A stretch of DNA of 64,000 bases, taken from contig CAYSPG010000003.1 of assembly GCA_964432885.1 (NCBI GenBank), positions 1 through 64,000 on the forward strand, in the 5' to 3' direction. The stretch comes from CAYSPG01 sp964432885 (GTDB taxonomy: Bacteria; Bacteroidota; Bacteroidia; AKYH767-A; OLB10). The notes beneath the pieces are model-generated. The model made no database searches. It was not told the origin of the DNA and saw nothing but the letters and a program-made list of their open reading frames with translations. Shown one piece after another: positions 1 to 9,164 of this stretch (its first letter is position 1; every line of letters starts with the position of its first letter). A program made the translations under genes and the position numbers.

Positions 1-1
1 T

Positions 2-595
2 AGTTTTATACGCGCAGTTTCATTTCCGGTAATTCTTAGTATCGGAATTGTTTCTGGTTATTTATTGTTGCTGGTGCTTAGTGATGAACTTGGAAAATAT
101 TCATTGGATAATATTTTAGAAGAAGCCACCATTTCTAATAAAGATTTAAAATCAAGCATGTATAAGGGTAATACATTTGATATTGGTGAGGTAAAACCCA
201 CTTTTGAAAGTATGTTGCAAAAAAGTCCAATCGCAATTAATGCAGCTTTATTCAGGCCCTATCTGTGGGAGTCAAACAATATTTTGATGTTTGTATCGGG
301 TTTCGAAAATTTGTTGATACTTATTTTTACTATTTATATTTTAATTAAAGTACGAGTTTTTGGATTTTTTAAATATTTTGGAAAGCATCACTTGTTGGTA
401 TTTTCATTTATCTTTAGTATGTTTTTTGCATTTGCCGTAGGGATTTCTACCAGCAATTTCGGAAGTTTGGTGCGTTACCGCATTCCGCTTTTGCCTTTTT
501 ATGTTTCAACACTTTTAATTATAAAAAGCCTTAAAGAAAAAGAAGTGGAGGAAAAGCGAGCGCAGGCGTACGAGTACTTTGATGCGTATGCATAA
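2..595 (+). CDS. Multi-spanning membrane protein, C-terminal part (5' truncated by window edge)
   Basis: The reading frame is open back to base 2, so the apparent TTG start at 65 is only the first start-like codon and the gene begins outside the window. About 197 residues are visible with four likely membrane segments, the first inside the part before base 65. The tail is basic and acidic (KEKEVEEKRAQ). The pattern ALFRPYLWES...ENLL...YILIK followed by GSLVRYRIPLLPFY resembles the C-terminal part of the 426-residue protein at 49808-51088 (ALLKPSFTTS...ETLL...YALVK, then GTIVRFKAPAIPFL), so the two are probably paralogues. Such proteins sit in surface-polysaccharide loci and could be polymerase-like or glycosyltransferase-like, but no catalytic motif is visible. 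It converges on the polysaccharide operon with a 15-base gap. Confidence 0.75.
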   Translation, partial: SFIRAVSFPVILSIGIVSGYLLLLVLSDELGKYSLDNILEEATISNKDLKSSMYKGNTFDIGEVKPTFESMLQKSPIAINAALFRPYLWESNNILMFVSGFENLLILIFTIYILIKVRVFGFFKYFGKHHLLVFSFIFSMFFAFAVGISTSNFGSLVRYRIPLLPFYVSTLLIIKSLKEKEVEEKRAQAYEYFDAYA

Positions 596-610
596 GGGGT
601 AAACCTTAAG

Positions 611-2497
611 CTATTTTTTTAATAACCATTTTTGCAATATGATTAAATTCCAAATACGATTATATAAGTAATTATCACCGGCATTAAATTTTTTTACCAA
701 TTCGTTTACGTAGTTAATATTTAAAACCCCGCCTTCGGCAATTTTTTGTTCAGATAAAAAATCGGTTATTAAAAATGCAAGCTCATTACGCAACCATTTA
801 CCCAACGGAATTGAAAAACCTTGTTTAGGTCTGTTAAACAACTCTTGTGGCACGTGTTTGTACAATATTTTTTTCAGAGGATATTTGGCAATACCATTTT
901 TGGTTTTTATTTTCGATGGAATTGAAAGGGCATAATTAACAACGTTATTATCAAGATACGGTACGCGAGCTTCCAAAGAATAACGCATACTTGCCCTGTC
1001 AACTTTTGTTAGCAAATCATCCTGAAGGGTTACATTAAACTCAAAATGTGCCTGATCAGCAGCGGCAGTATCGGCATTACTCCACTCCGAAATATTTTTA
1101 AAGAATTTTTTTTGCTTGCCGGTTAAATAATCCGAAATCTGATAAAATTGATTGCCGGCAAGTACCGCTTTGATTTCAGCAGTTGAAAAAAAGTACTGCT
1201 CCTGTGAATAAATATGTGCAGGAAGAAAACCGGAATTAGAATAATGCAATAGAGAAGCAATGCGCTTATAGCGCGAGGGCAATTGATTTAAAATGGCGCT
1301 AAACGTATTGTGAAATTGCTTAAAAGGAAAATTGTTTAAGCGTGAAGCCCACTTCATGGTTCCATATCCATGAAAAAGTTCATCGCCACCTTCGCCAGAT
1401 AAAACCACCTTAACATGTTGCCTTGCCAGTTGTGAAACAAGCATAGTGGGCACTGCAGATGGATCGGCATACGGTTCATCATACACATCAGGTATTGAAG
1501 GGATGAGTTCAAGTGCATCGGTGTATGAAACAATAAATTCGTGATGCTTGGTATTTAAGTAAGATGCAACGGCTTTGGCATACATTGCCTCGTTGTGGCT
1601 TTGTTCCTTAAATCCGATTGAAAAAGTATTTAATTTCTCAGTTACTGTTTTTGATGCAAGTGCAGTAAGCAAGCTGCTATCAATACCACCGCTTAAAAAA
1701 ACTCCATAAGGCACATCGCTGCGCAGTTGAATTTTTACCGATTCAAAAAGTTTTTCCTCAAGAGTTGCAATGATTTTTTCTTCGCTTCCATGGATGTATT
1801 CAATGTGTTGGGTTGGGGTATCAAAATTTTTTTCGGAAATTGAATCTTTATTTATTTCGAGAAAGCATCCGCTTTTTAATTTTTTTATGTTTGAATAAAT
1901 TGTTTTGGGAGCAGGTATAAAACCCAAATGTAAAAAATCAGCCACGGCTTGGCTATTTATTTCAAAATTAATTTTATCAATGGCAGTAATTGCTTTTAGT
2001 TCTGATGCGAAAAAAAAATTACCCTCCGTGTCAGAATAATAAAACAACGGCTTAATGCCCATTCGGTCGCGGAACAAAAACATTTTTTTTAGGTGTGTGT
2101 CATAAATGGCCATTGCAAACATGCCATTAAGTTCGGTAATGCATTTGGTGCCTTTAAGCTCAAAAAGATTTAGAATTACTTCGGTGTCGCTTGTGGTTTT
2201 AAATTGACCTGCCGGTGTGCCCGAATAATTTTTTATTAACTGTTCGCGTAATTCTATGTAATTGTAAATTTCGCCATTGAAAATAATTTTATACCTGCCA
2301 CTAGCCGAAGTCATGGGTTGGGTGGAGCGGCTATCAAGGTCAATAATGGAAAGCCTGCGATGGCCAAGAATGGTCATTTTGTCGCTCCAAAATCCATCGG
2401 CATCAGGTCCGCGATGCGAAAGTTTGCCGGTAGCAATCTTTACATCACTATCGCTGAAAAAACCACTTACTGAAAATGCTCCGGCAATTCCGCACAT
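611..2497 (-). CDS. asnB: Asparagine synthase (glutamine-hydrolysing), AsnB-type amidotransferase
   Basis: This 628-residue protein has the class II glutamine amidotransferase N-terminus MCGIAGAF, so Cys2 becomes the nucleophile after Met removal. SHRGPDADGF (27-36) and the FNGEIYNY glutamine-binding stretch follow. The synthetase domain has the pyrophosphate loop SGGIDSS at 269-275, so both half-reactions look intact. The family makes asparagine from aspartate, glutamine and ATP, but members inside polysaccharide loci often amidate sugar acids instead. It is the last gene of the operon and starts 3 bases after the stop of the GT2 gene. A second AsnB paralogue sits at the other end of the glycosyltransferase block, which favours a role in glycan modification (inference). 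Confidence 0.93.
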   Translation of the reverse strand: MCGIAGAFSVSGFFSDSDVKIATGKLSHRGPDADGFWSDKMTILGHRRLSIIDLDSRSTQPMTSASGRYKIIFNGEIYNYIELREQLIKNYSGTPAGQFKTTSDTEVILNLFELKGTKCITELNGMFAMAIYDTHLKKMFLFRDRMGIKPLFYYSDTEGNFFFASELKAITAIDKINFEINSQAVADFLHLGFIPAPKTIYSNIKKLKSGCFLEINKDSISEKNFDTPTQHIEYIHGSEEKIIATLEEKLFESVKIQLRSDVPYGVFLSGGIDSSLLTALASKTVTEKLNTFSIGFKEQSHNEAMYAKAVASYLNTKHHEFIVSYTDALELIPSIPDVYDEPYADPSAVPTMLVSQLARQHVKVVLSGEGGDELFHGYGTMKWASRLNNFPFKQFHNTFSAILNQLPSRYKRIASLLHYSNSGFLPAHIYSQEQYFFSTAEIKAVLAGNQFYQISDYLTGKQKKFFKNISEWSNADTAAADQAHFEFNVTLQDDLLTKVDRASMRYSLEARVPYLDNNVVNYALSIPSKIKTKNGIAKYPLKKILYKHVPQELFNRPKQGFSIPLGKWLRNELAFLITDFLSEQKIAEGGVLNINYVNELVKKFNAGDNYLYNRIWNLIILQKWLLKK

Positions 2498-2500
2498 ATA

Positions 2501-3391
2501 TTATAGCAGTAATTTTAAAAATCCTTTGTACAACAAATGGCTTGTAAATGTATCTTTATATCTAAATGAATTGAACAGCATAAGCAACCCTTCTTTTTTC
2601 ATTTTAGACGAGAGCAATACATTGCCAATCATCAATAGCATTGACGATAATATTTTGTTTCGAATGGCATTTGAAACGTTGCAGTATTTTAAAAAATACT
2701 CAGTTGCAAATCTGTTCCATGTTGCAAATTCATTTGGGGCTACCTGGTTTACCGACCGGTCTTCATGTTCATTTACGTAATTAGTAATAGTATTTACTTT
2801 TAAAATTTTGTGCTTAACGCAAAACATGCGCATAAAAAGTAAATCTTCAGCACATAAAATATTAATATCAGGAAAAAGCAAATCAGGTACTGCAGCTTTG
2901 TTATAACAAAACTGATTTAGCGAAACCGGATTGGTTTGTATAAAATCATTTATATCAAGCAACGAATTGTTTTTGTACAATTTTTTAAAATCATATTTTT
3001 TTACAAACCGATCAACCACCTGCTCGGTAGCAAAACCATTTAAATTTTTGTTTGCATTAATCAAATCATACATCACCTGCAAATGATTATCAAGATAGCC
3101 ATCGTCAGAGTCAAGAAAGCAAATCCATTTACCCAAAGCAATTTTAATTCCTTGGTTACGTGCAATGCAACGACCTGAGTTTTTTTGTGTTACAATTTTT
3201 ATTCTTTCATCAGCATCAGCAAAATTTTTTAAAACAATAGGTGTATTATCGGTGCTTCCATCATCAATACAAATAAGTTCAAAATTTAAAAACGTTTGAG
3301 CAAGCACTGTTTTAATTGACTCTTCAATAAAAAATTCCCTGTTGTAAACAGGCATTATCACACTAAAAAAAGGAGGTTCTGCTTGCATCAT
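2501..3391 (-). CDS. Family 2 glycosyltransferase
   Basis: A GT-A fold transferase of 296 residues. It has the N-terminal FFSVIMPVYN strand, the nucleotide-binding IDDGSTDN (42-49) and the metal-binding LDSDDG (93-98), all canonical for GT2. It should transfer a sugar from a nucleotide-sugar to a growing glycan on the cytoplasmic face. I chose the ATG at 3391 because its first base overlaps the TGA stop of the upstream gene (TGATG), a usual coupling arrangement; a GTG one codon earlier is also possible. The C-terminal 80 residues are hydrophobic-amphipathic and may associate with the membrane. The upstream gene (3391-4227) looks like a diverged copy of this one. Confidence 0.9.
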   Translation of the reverse strand: MMQAEPPFFSVIMPVYNREFFIEESIKTVLAQTFLNFELICIDDGSTDNTPIVLKNFADADERIKIVTQKNSGRCIARNQGIKIALGKWICFLDSDDGYLDNHLQVMYDLINANKNLNGFATEQVVDRFVKKYDFKKLYKNNSLLDINDFIQTNPVSLNQFCYNKAAVPDLLFPDINILCAEDLLFMRMFCVKHKILKVNTITNYVNEHEDRSVNQVAPNEFATWNRFATEYFLKYCNVSNAIRNKILSSMLLMIGNVLLSSKMKKEGLLMLFNSFRYKDTFTSHLLYKGFLKLLL

Positions 3392-4227
3392 CACATTGTA
3401 TTAAGATATAGCCTCTGAATTGTTTTTATGTATAACACCAAATACTTAAAGCTAAGTTTTACCTGTCCAATTAAAAGGAGTTTAAATACAGCATAAAAAT
3501 AGCTTCTAAAATAAAGTTGTTTTATTGTTTGTTTTGAAACAGAAATATTGCGGGCAATAAATACAGTAGTTAAAATTTTTCTGTCAATGCTTTCAATGTC
3601 GTCATCGGTAATGGTTGGTAGCGGACAGTGGCAGGTAATATTGTTTATTTTTAAAAATTGTGTAAGTGAATGGAGTGCCGAAACAATAAATTTTTCTGTG
3701 TAAGAATAAAATTTTAAGGCGGGCAGTCCCGACTTAATAAAAAAAACTTTGTTTATACAAAATTGCGAAAGCGAAAAACTACTCCAATCAGTAAGTTGGT
3801 TTTTGTTTAACAAAAGCAGTTTGTTGTCAACATCAATATTCAGGTTTTTTATTACACTGTCAATTTTTCCTTCAGTAAAAAGTACAGTAGCCAAAGGTTT
3901 TTCTTTTAGTGCTGAATAAAAAACAAGCAAGTGGTGAGCATACCACTCATCGTGCGGCATTAAAAAACAAACATAACTGCCCGCAGCACTTTTTACGCCA
4001 TAGTTTAAGGCAATATTAAGTTCACCGTAGGGTGCGCTAACAGTTTTTGTGTTTGCAAACGTAAAATCGGTTTTACAGTGTTGCGAATTGCCTGAAGTAA
4101 CTAGAATAATTTCAAAATTTTTAAATTCCTGGTTTATCACCGATTGGATTGCCTGGCTGGAAACCGAAGCCCCTTCAATGCAGGGAACAATTACCGAAAA
4201 AAAAACAGAATCGTTTTGATTGGTCAT
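3391..4227 (-). CDS. Divergent GT2-like protein lacking the usual catalytic aspartates
   Basis: The length, N-terminal strand (FFSVIVPC) and overall layout match the adjacent GT2 protein, including the middle pattern SLSQFCINK, which matches SLNQFCYNK in the neighbour. Where the neighbour has IDDGSTDN this protein has VTSGNSQH (43-50), and where the neighbour has LDSDD it has LMPHDE (89-94). Both nucleotide/metal-binding aspartate sites are therefore gone. It may be a non-catalytic partner or a transferase with a changed mechanism. I prefer the ATG at 4227, 5 bases past the upstream stop, over an ATG at 4290 that would add 21 residues and overlap the upstream gene by 59 bases; GT2 proteins normally start just before the SVI strand. 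The frame is intact, so it is not an obvious pseudogene. Confidence 0.8.
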   Translation of the reverse strand: MTNQNDSVFFSVIVPCIEGASVSSQAIQSVINQEFKNFEIILVTSGNSQHCKTDFTFANTKTVSAPYGELNIALNYGVKSAAGSYVCFLMPHDEWYAHHLLVFYSALKEKPLATVLFTEGKIDSVIKNLNIDVDNKLLLLNKNQLTDWSSFSLSQFCINKVFFIKSGLPALKFYSYTEKFIVSALHSLTQFLKINNITCHCPLPTITDDDIESIDRKILTTVFIARNISVSKQTIKQLYFRSYFYAVFKLLLIGQVKLSFKYLVLYIKTIQRLYLNTM

Positions 4228-4231
4228 TTTG

Positions 4232-5347
4232 CTAAGCGGTGTATAGCGCTTTAAGCCGGTTATAAAATTTTTCAAGAGGAAATAAATCATATACTGATTT
4301 TTCTCCTTCTGTTATCAATTGATTTTTTAAATCATTATTGGTTAAAATCAATTTGATGTTTTGGTAAATACTTTCAGCCTCTGAATAGTTTGCTACAAGT
4401 GCATTTTTTTTATGCTCAATAAACTCATTAGCTACTCCTGAAAGTGTAAATACCGAGGGTACACCCGCAGCCAGCGGTTCAACATAAACTTGGCCAAATG
4501 CTTCAAACTCCTTATAGACTGGTGTATGCACAAATACATCAAATAATTTATACAGTGCGAATATATCATTTTCAAAAGGCACTTCAATATAGTTAGTAGA
4601 AGGCAGTTGCTTAAGCAGCGTTTTAATTTGCGAAGTGTAAATTCCATTTGTGTTAAACAACATAAGCAACGCATCTGGGTATTCGCTAAGTAATTTTTTA
4701 AAAGCAGGTATTATAAACTGAATTCCTTTACCTTCGATATAACGCGAAATAACTCCAATAACAGGACGTTTTTTTTGTGGATTGTATTTTAGCTCTAACA
4801 AATCAATCCTGCTCTTATCAATATTTTTAAAACAGTCCAGTTTAAACCCATGATGGATAAGTTGAATTTTTTTTTCAGGAACATTTTCTTTTTCCAACAA
4901 CAGATTTTTAACCACCTTACTTATGGCAACAATATCTGTTGCCATTAAATTGCAGTACCTGTCATATTTTACACTGGAAGGAAAGTACTTGTGATGATAG
5001 TCAGAGTGATGCCTTGTATAAATTCTTTTTTTTATGCCGGTAAGCCTTGCCGCTGTTAAACCTACCATATTGGCATCAAATAAATGTGTGTGTACAACAT
5101 TTATTTTGTTTTTTTTGAAATATTTTGCTGCTTTAACAATTGCTTTTGGAACATCTTTTTTGCTGTTATAAATGATGCGATGACAATCAATATTTTTTTG
5201 CCTCATGTGTGTTTCAATAAGGCTGGGCCCGGGATTCAAAAACAAAAAAGATAGCGGCAACTTATCGCGCAAAGCAAGTTCAGCCAGCCATTCGTACTGA
5301 ACAGCTTTTTCGTGAAATGAAAGCACCAGGCATATTTTTTTTTGCAT
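4232..5347 (-). CDS. Family 4 glycosyltransferase (GT-B fold)
   Basis: This 371-residue protein has the two-domain GT4 layout. The N-terminal acceptor domain contains VVHTHLFDANMVGLTAARL and RIYTRHHSDYH. The C-terminal donor domain opens with VIGVISRYIEGKGIQ and contains the E-x7-E signature within FEAFGQVYVEPLAAG, where the glutamates contact the nucleotide-sugar. It is expected to act as a retaining transferase in cell-surface glycan assembly. Its ATG overlaps the TAA of the upstream gene by one base (TAATG), so it is translationally coupled within the operon. Confidence 0.9.
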   Translation of the reverse strand: MQKKICLVLSFHEKAVQYEWLAELALRDKLPLSFLFLNPGPSLIETHMRQKNIDCHRIIYNSKKDVPKAIVKAAKYFKKNKINVVHTHLFDANMVGLTAARLTGIKKRIYTRHHSDYHHKYFPSSVKYDRYCNLMATDIVAISKVVKNLLLEKENVPEKKIQLIHHGFKLDCFKNIDKSRIDLLELKYNPQKKRPVIGVISRYIEGKGIQFIIPAFKKLLSEYPDALLMLFNTNGIYTSQIKTLLKQLPSTNYIEVPFENDIFALYKLFDVFVHTPVYKEFEAFGQVYVEPLAAGVPSVFTLSGVANEFIEHKKNALVANYSEAESIYQNIKLILTNNDLKNQLITEGEKSVYDLFPLEKFYNRLKALYTA

Positions 5348-6633
5348 TATTCAATAGCTTTTAAAATATGTTTTGCAAAGATTTCGGCTTGCCGTTCGCG
5401 CGAATATTTTTTTATTTCGGTTTCTATTCCCGCATAGCTAACGTTTCCGGTTTTTGACCATTCTAAGTAATATTCCGAAATATGGTTGTAAAACTCCTGT
5501 GCAGAGTTTGCAATTTTTCCTGCATTGCAACTTGTTACAAGTTCATCCAACACATCATCATCGCCAGGCGCAATGATAATATTACGGTGTATGCCCAGAT
5601 ATTCAAATATTTTGGCTGAGTAAATTCCTTTAAAGCCTTTCCAGCCCATGTACAGCAGCACGTGCGATTTTGCCATTATATCAAGCGCTTCATTACGCTC
5701 TATTTTATTTGTAATAGTTACCGGAAGTCCTGATAACTGATGCCTGATATTCTCCGCTACTTCTTTAATGCTCTCAATACCGATAAAATTAAATTGTAAG
5801 AGTGTAGCATTGTTTTTTTTACAAAACATTTTTATTCCATCAAGACAAACCGAAATATCCTGCATAGGGTAAACGGTTCCAATTACACTGCATTCAAATT
5901 TATCTTTTGAGGTTGGCTTGTTTCTTAATACTGAAAAAAATTTTTCTTCGTACCCATTGGTAACTACTTCGGCAGGGGTTTTGGTTATTTTTTTTATTTC
6001 ATCAACCAATGGCTGGCTTACGCTGGTAACCAGTTTGGCTTTGCTCATCCACCGTGCAACATATCGCTCAAGAATAAATAAATAAATTTTTTCCTGCCAT
6101 GACGGTTTAAGCAATTGTTGGTTTGTTATGTAATTGTTCCAAATATCGCGGCAGTCAACAATTAGCGGTAATGAAAATTTATTTGCAAGCTCGTATCCAA
6201 GCCTTGTAATATTTATTGGTGGTGAAGAAACAAGGATGGCATCAAATTTTTCTTTTTGTAAAAGCGCCTCTGCAAATAGTTTAAATCGGTTTCTGGCATT
6301 TGCTTCAGTAGTATAATTTCCTAAAAGAGAATTGATGATATAGAAAAGTTTGCCGGTAAGTTTATTTGAAGTAAGTAATTTTTCAAAAAAACTTTTTGAA
6401 ACTTTATTAGGTAAGTAGTAAACCTGGTGGGTAGGTTTTGAAATATGCTTAACCGGGCTGTTGTTCTCGGTAAGAAAATCAGCCCAAACCTTTTCATTAC
6501 CTGTAAAATGACGTGTAATTACTACCGGAAAAAGACCGTGTTTTAAAAACTCGTCAGCCCATGATTGTATGCGAGGTGATACTACGCTATTGGCGGGAAA
6601 AAAATAATAACTTAATACAAGGATTTTTTTCAA
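5347..6633 (-). CDS. Family 4-like glycosyltransferase
   Basis: A protein of 428 residues starting at TTG (MKKILVLSYYFFPAN), the usual N-terminal strand of GT-B transferases; no ATG lies in a sensible position. LIVDCRDIWNNY in the first domain and FEYLGIHRNIIIAPGDDD in the second resemble GT4 proteins that transfer sugars in exopolysaccharide or O-antigen clusters. The E-x7-E region is less clear than in the downstream GT4: YSAKIFEYLG supplies a glutamate, with no clean second one. The donor sugar cannot be assigned. It is the first glycosyltransferase of the block, 62 bases after the upstream asnB stop. Confidence 0.82.
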   Translation of the reverse strand: MKKILVLSYYFFPANSVVSPRIQSWADEFLKHGLFPVVITRHFTGNEKVWADFLTENNSPVKHISKPTHQVYYLPNKVSKSFFEKLLTSNKLTGKLFYIINSLLGNYTTEANARNRFKLFAEALLQKEKFDAILVSSPPINITRLGYELANKFSLPLIVDCRDIWNNYITNQQLLKPSWQEKIYLFILERYVARWMSKAKLVTSVSQPLVDEIKKITKTPAEVVTNGYEEKFFSVLRNKPTSKDKFECSVIGTVYPMQDISVCLDGIKMFCKKNNATLLQFNFIGIESIKEVAENIRHQLSGLPVTITNKIERNEALDIMAKSHVLLYMGWKGFKGIYSAKIFEYLGIHRNIIIAPGDDDVLDELVTSCNAGKIANSAQEFYNHISEYYLEWSKTGNVSYAGIETEIKKYSRERQAEIFAKHILKAIE

Positions 6634-6695
6634 AGCCGGTTGGTTTAAAAACGGGTTGTAACCTTTTTATTTCAGGTATTGAATATTAAAACTTA

Positions 6696-8402
6696 TTAAC
6701 TAAACGTTTCAATAAACTTGGCTACACTAAAATTGCGCCAATCTGTTGTACTAACTCTTAACCCATGATCGTAAAGTGAATTAACCTGGGTTTTTTTTAG
6801 TAGGGGTAGCCATTGTTCTTGCGGTGTGGTATAACTTAGTTTATCAGTACGGTTAATAATTGGGTCGGGCACAATGCCTTTTATACTATTGCGAAGCATC
6901 CATTTGGTGGTTGCGTTGCGATATATCTGGTCGGTGGGGCACTTAAGGCAGTATTCAACCAACTCGTGATATAAAAATGGCAAACGTGTTTCAATGCCAT
7001 GTGCCATTGAGTTTCTGTCGGCATACGATAGCAGTTCAGCAAGTTGATCGGTAAGGTAATAATGCAATGAGCCTTTTAAAGATTTGTAAAGTGAATTGTT
7101 TTGGTTTCCAGGTTTTATTATTCTTGATAAAAGAATTTTTAATAAAAACATGTAACCAAGATTAATGGGTTTTTGATTCCGTCTTCTATAAGCAATTCGT
7201 TCTTTAAAAAACTTACTTATTCTCATGTGGTATGCATATTCCCAAAAGGCGTGATACGCAAACAGGCTATAACCAGCCTGTATTTCATCGGCACCCTGCC
7301 CGTCAAGAATTACTTTAACTCCATTTTCGCGTGCCAGTTTCATTACATGATATTGGGCACATATCGAGGTGGAACCAATAGGATATTCGTGATGATAAAA
7401 TACACTGTCAATAACATTTAAAATATCATCATGGTGCAAAAAAACTTCAAAGTGGTCGGTCATGGTTTTTTTTACCACAAGGTCAATCCACTTCCCTTCG
7501 TCAATGCGTGGCTCATCGAAACGGGCAGAAAAAGTTTTTTGATTTTTATTCTCACAAAGCATGTTACTGATGTTGCATACAATAGCCGATGAGTCAAGGC
7601 CGCCTGACAAAGAAGTGCCTACTGCAACATCACTGCGCAAACGCCTTTTAATCGAAAGTTGCAAGAGGTGTTTAAACTGTTCGGCATAGCTTTGGTCGTT
7701 TGTGAATTCAATTGAATTATCAAAATGCAGATGGTAGTATTGCTGTTTTTTTATTGTTGCATTTGAAACGGTTAAATAATGTCCCTGTCGTATTTTAAAA
7801 ATATCTGTAAAAAAAGTTTCTTCCTTTAATTCAACTTCCGATGTGTTTAAATAATGCTGAAGATTTTGATAATTTATTTTTCGGCTTATGCCGGCAGCGA
7901 ATAAGCCTTTTATTTCTGACGCAAAATAAAATGTGTTTCCATCAAAAAAGTAATGAAAAGGTTTTTCTCCAAACCGGTCGCGAGCACAAAAAAGTTTTTG
8001 CTCTTTATTATCCCAAATTGCAAATGCGAACATACCGTCAAGCATGTTAAGGCAACTTTCCTTTTTATAATCGTACAATGCAAGTATAACTTCTGTGTCA
8101 GATTGCGTGTTAAAAGCATAACCCGCTTTTTTAAGTTCTTCTCTTAACTCAACATAATTATATATTTCTCCATTGTAGGTTATTGTGTATCGTTGCTGGG
8201 CGTATTGCATTGGCTGCTTGCCGGTTTCGGTAAGATCAATAATGGCAAGTCTGCGATGTGCAAAGCCAACCGTATTGTTTTCGCTTAACCAAAATCCTTC
8301 TCCGTCTGGGCCGCGATGCGAAATAGCATCGGCCATGTTTTTTAGCGTTTCTTTTAATACAGGTTTGCCTGAAAAATTAATGCAACCGGCTATTCCACAC
8401 AT
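6696..8402 (-). CDS. asnB: Asparagine synthase (glutamine-hydrolysing), second AsnB paralogue
   Basis: I set the start at the ATG of MCGIAGCI (8402), because the amidotransferase mechanism needs Cys2 at the mature N-terminus; a longer frame to 8444 would bury it. The 568-residue protein has SHRGPDGEGF (28-37), YNGEIYNY and the pyrophosphate loop SGGLDSS (266-272), so both domains look functional. It is about 60 residues shorter than the AsnB at 611-2497 and clearly diverged from it, so this is not a recent duplication. Its position at the head of the glycosyltransferase block suggests amidation of a sugar acid or aminoacyl decoration, though plain asparagine synthesis cannot be excluded. Confidence 0.92.
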   Translation of the reverse strand: MCGIAGCINFSGKPVLKETLKNMADAISHRGPDGEGFWLSENNTVGFAHRRLAIIDLTETGKQPMQYAQQRYTITYNGEIYNYVELREELKKAGYAFNTQSDTEVILALYDYKKESCLNMLDGMFAFAIWDNKEQKLFCARDRFGEKPFHYFFDGNTFYFASEIKGLFAAGISRKINYQNLQHYLNTSEVELKEETFFTDIFKIRQGHYLTVSNATIKKQQYYHLHFDNSIEFTNDQSYAEQFKHLLQLSIKRRLRSDVAVGTSLSGGLDSSAIVCNISNMLCENKNQKTFSARFDEPRIDEGKWIDLVVKKTMTDHFEVFLHHDDILNVIDSVFYHHEYPIGSTSICAQYHVMKLARENGVKVILDGQGADEIQAGYSLFAYHAFWEYAYHMRISKFFKERIAYRRRNQKPINLGYMFLLKILLSRIIKPGNQNNSLYKSLKGSLHYYLTDQLAELLSYADRNSMAHGIETRLPFLYHELVEYCLKCPTDQIYRNATTKWMLRNSIKGIVPDPIINRTDKLSYTTPQEQWLPLLKKTQVNSLYDHGLRVSTTDWRNFSVAKFIETFS

Positions 8403-8483
8403 GAAAAAATTAAGGTTAGATGTTTGTGTAATAAAACGCGACAAATCTATAACAATATTTGCTGAAACGCTTTTGTATTTTGG

Positions 8484-8948
8484 TTAATGATGGTATGGCA
8501 TTTTGTTTATGATTGTAAAAGCCCTGTAAATTTGCTCGGCTAAAAATATGCGCACCATTTGATGAGTAAAAGTGAGGGATGACATAGCGAGAATAAAATT
8601 GGCTCTTTCAAAAACCGAAGAGTCAACACCGTAGGCTCCTCCAACAATAAAAACAATTCGTTTTTTTCCTGATTGCAACCAAATTTCCAAATGCTGTGCC
8701 AATAGTTGCGATGAAGGTTGTTTGCCGGTTTCATCTAGTAATATTACATAATCATCTTTGGTAAGATGGCTTAAAATGATGGCAGATTCCAGTTTTTTTT
8801 GCTCTTTTAAATTAGAGGCATTTTTTGCTTCTTTTAAAATAATTTCCTCTGTTTTACAAAATGTATGTATGCGTTTTTTATATTCGTTTACCCCGGTTTC
8901 AATTAGGGCTTCTTTGTGTTTTCCAACAAAAAGTAAGGTAATTTGCAT
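8484..8948 (-). CDS. rlmH: 23S rRNA (pseudouridine1915-N3)-methyltransferase RlmH
   Basis: At 154 residues this has the normal family length. The SPOUT-fold signatures are present: FIVGGAYGVD in the SAM-binding knot, and the C-terminal block HQMVRIFLAEQIYRAFTII followed by KMPYHH, which is nearly invariant in RlmH. It methylates pseudouridine 1915 in helix 69 of 23S rRNA in assembled 70S ribosomes. It lies 81 bases upstream of the polysaccharide operon on the same strand and may share its promoter, but the functions are unrelated. Confidence 0.96.
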   Translation of the reverse strand: MQITLLFVGKHKEALIETGVNEYKKRIHTFCKTEEIILKEAKNASNLKEQKKLESAIILSHLTKDDYVILLDETGKQPSSQLLAQHLEIWLQSGKKRIVFIVGGAYGVDSSVFERANFILAMSSLTFTHQMVRIFLAEQIYRAFTIINKMPYHH

Positions 8949-9164
8949 TTTAAATTAGTTTTAAAACAAGGCGAAATAAAGAATTAAAACTTTCGTTTTG
9001 AGGATTAAAATTTGAGTTGACAATGAGGAGCTTAAAAAAACTTACCAAAATCTTATTTTTTGAAAAACAATTTTGTGTAATATCGTCAGCAAATATAGAG
9101 CTACAACCAGCACACATTGGCTTGATTATTGTTTATACTTTAACCAATAAAAAAAGTAAGGCAG

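Noticed and set aside
2277..2780. 167-codon frame on the plus strand
   Set aside because: It lies antisense to asnB and the GT2 gene, both with clear family motifs.
8185..8487. 100-codon plus-strand frame
   Set aside because: Antisense of the asnB N-terminus; it reflects the conserved codons of the opposite strand.
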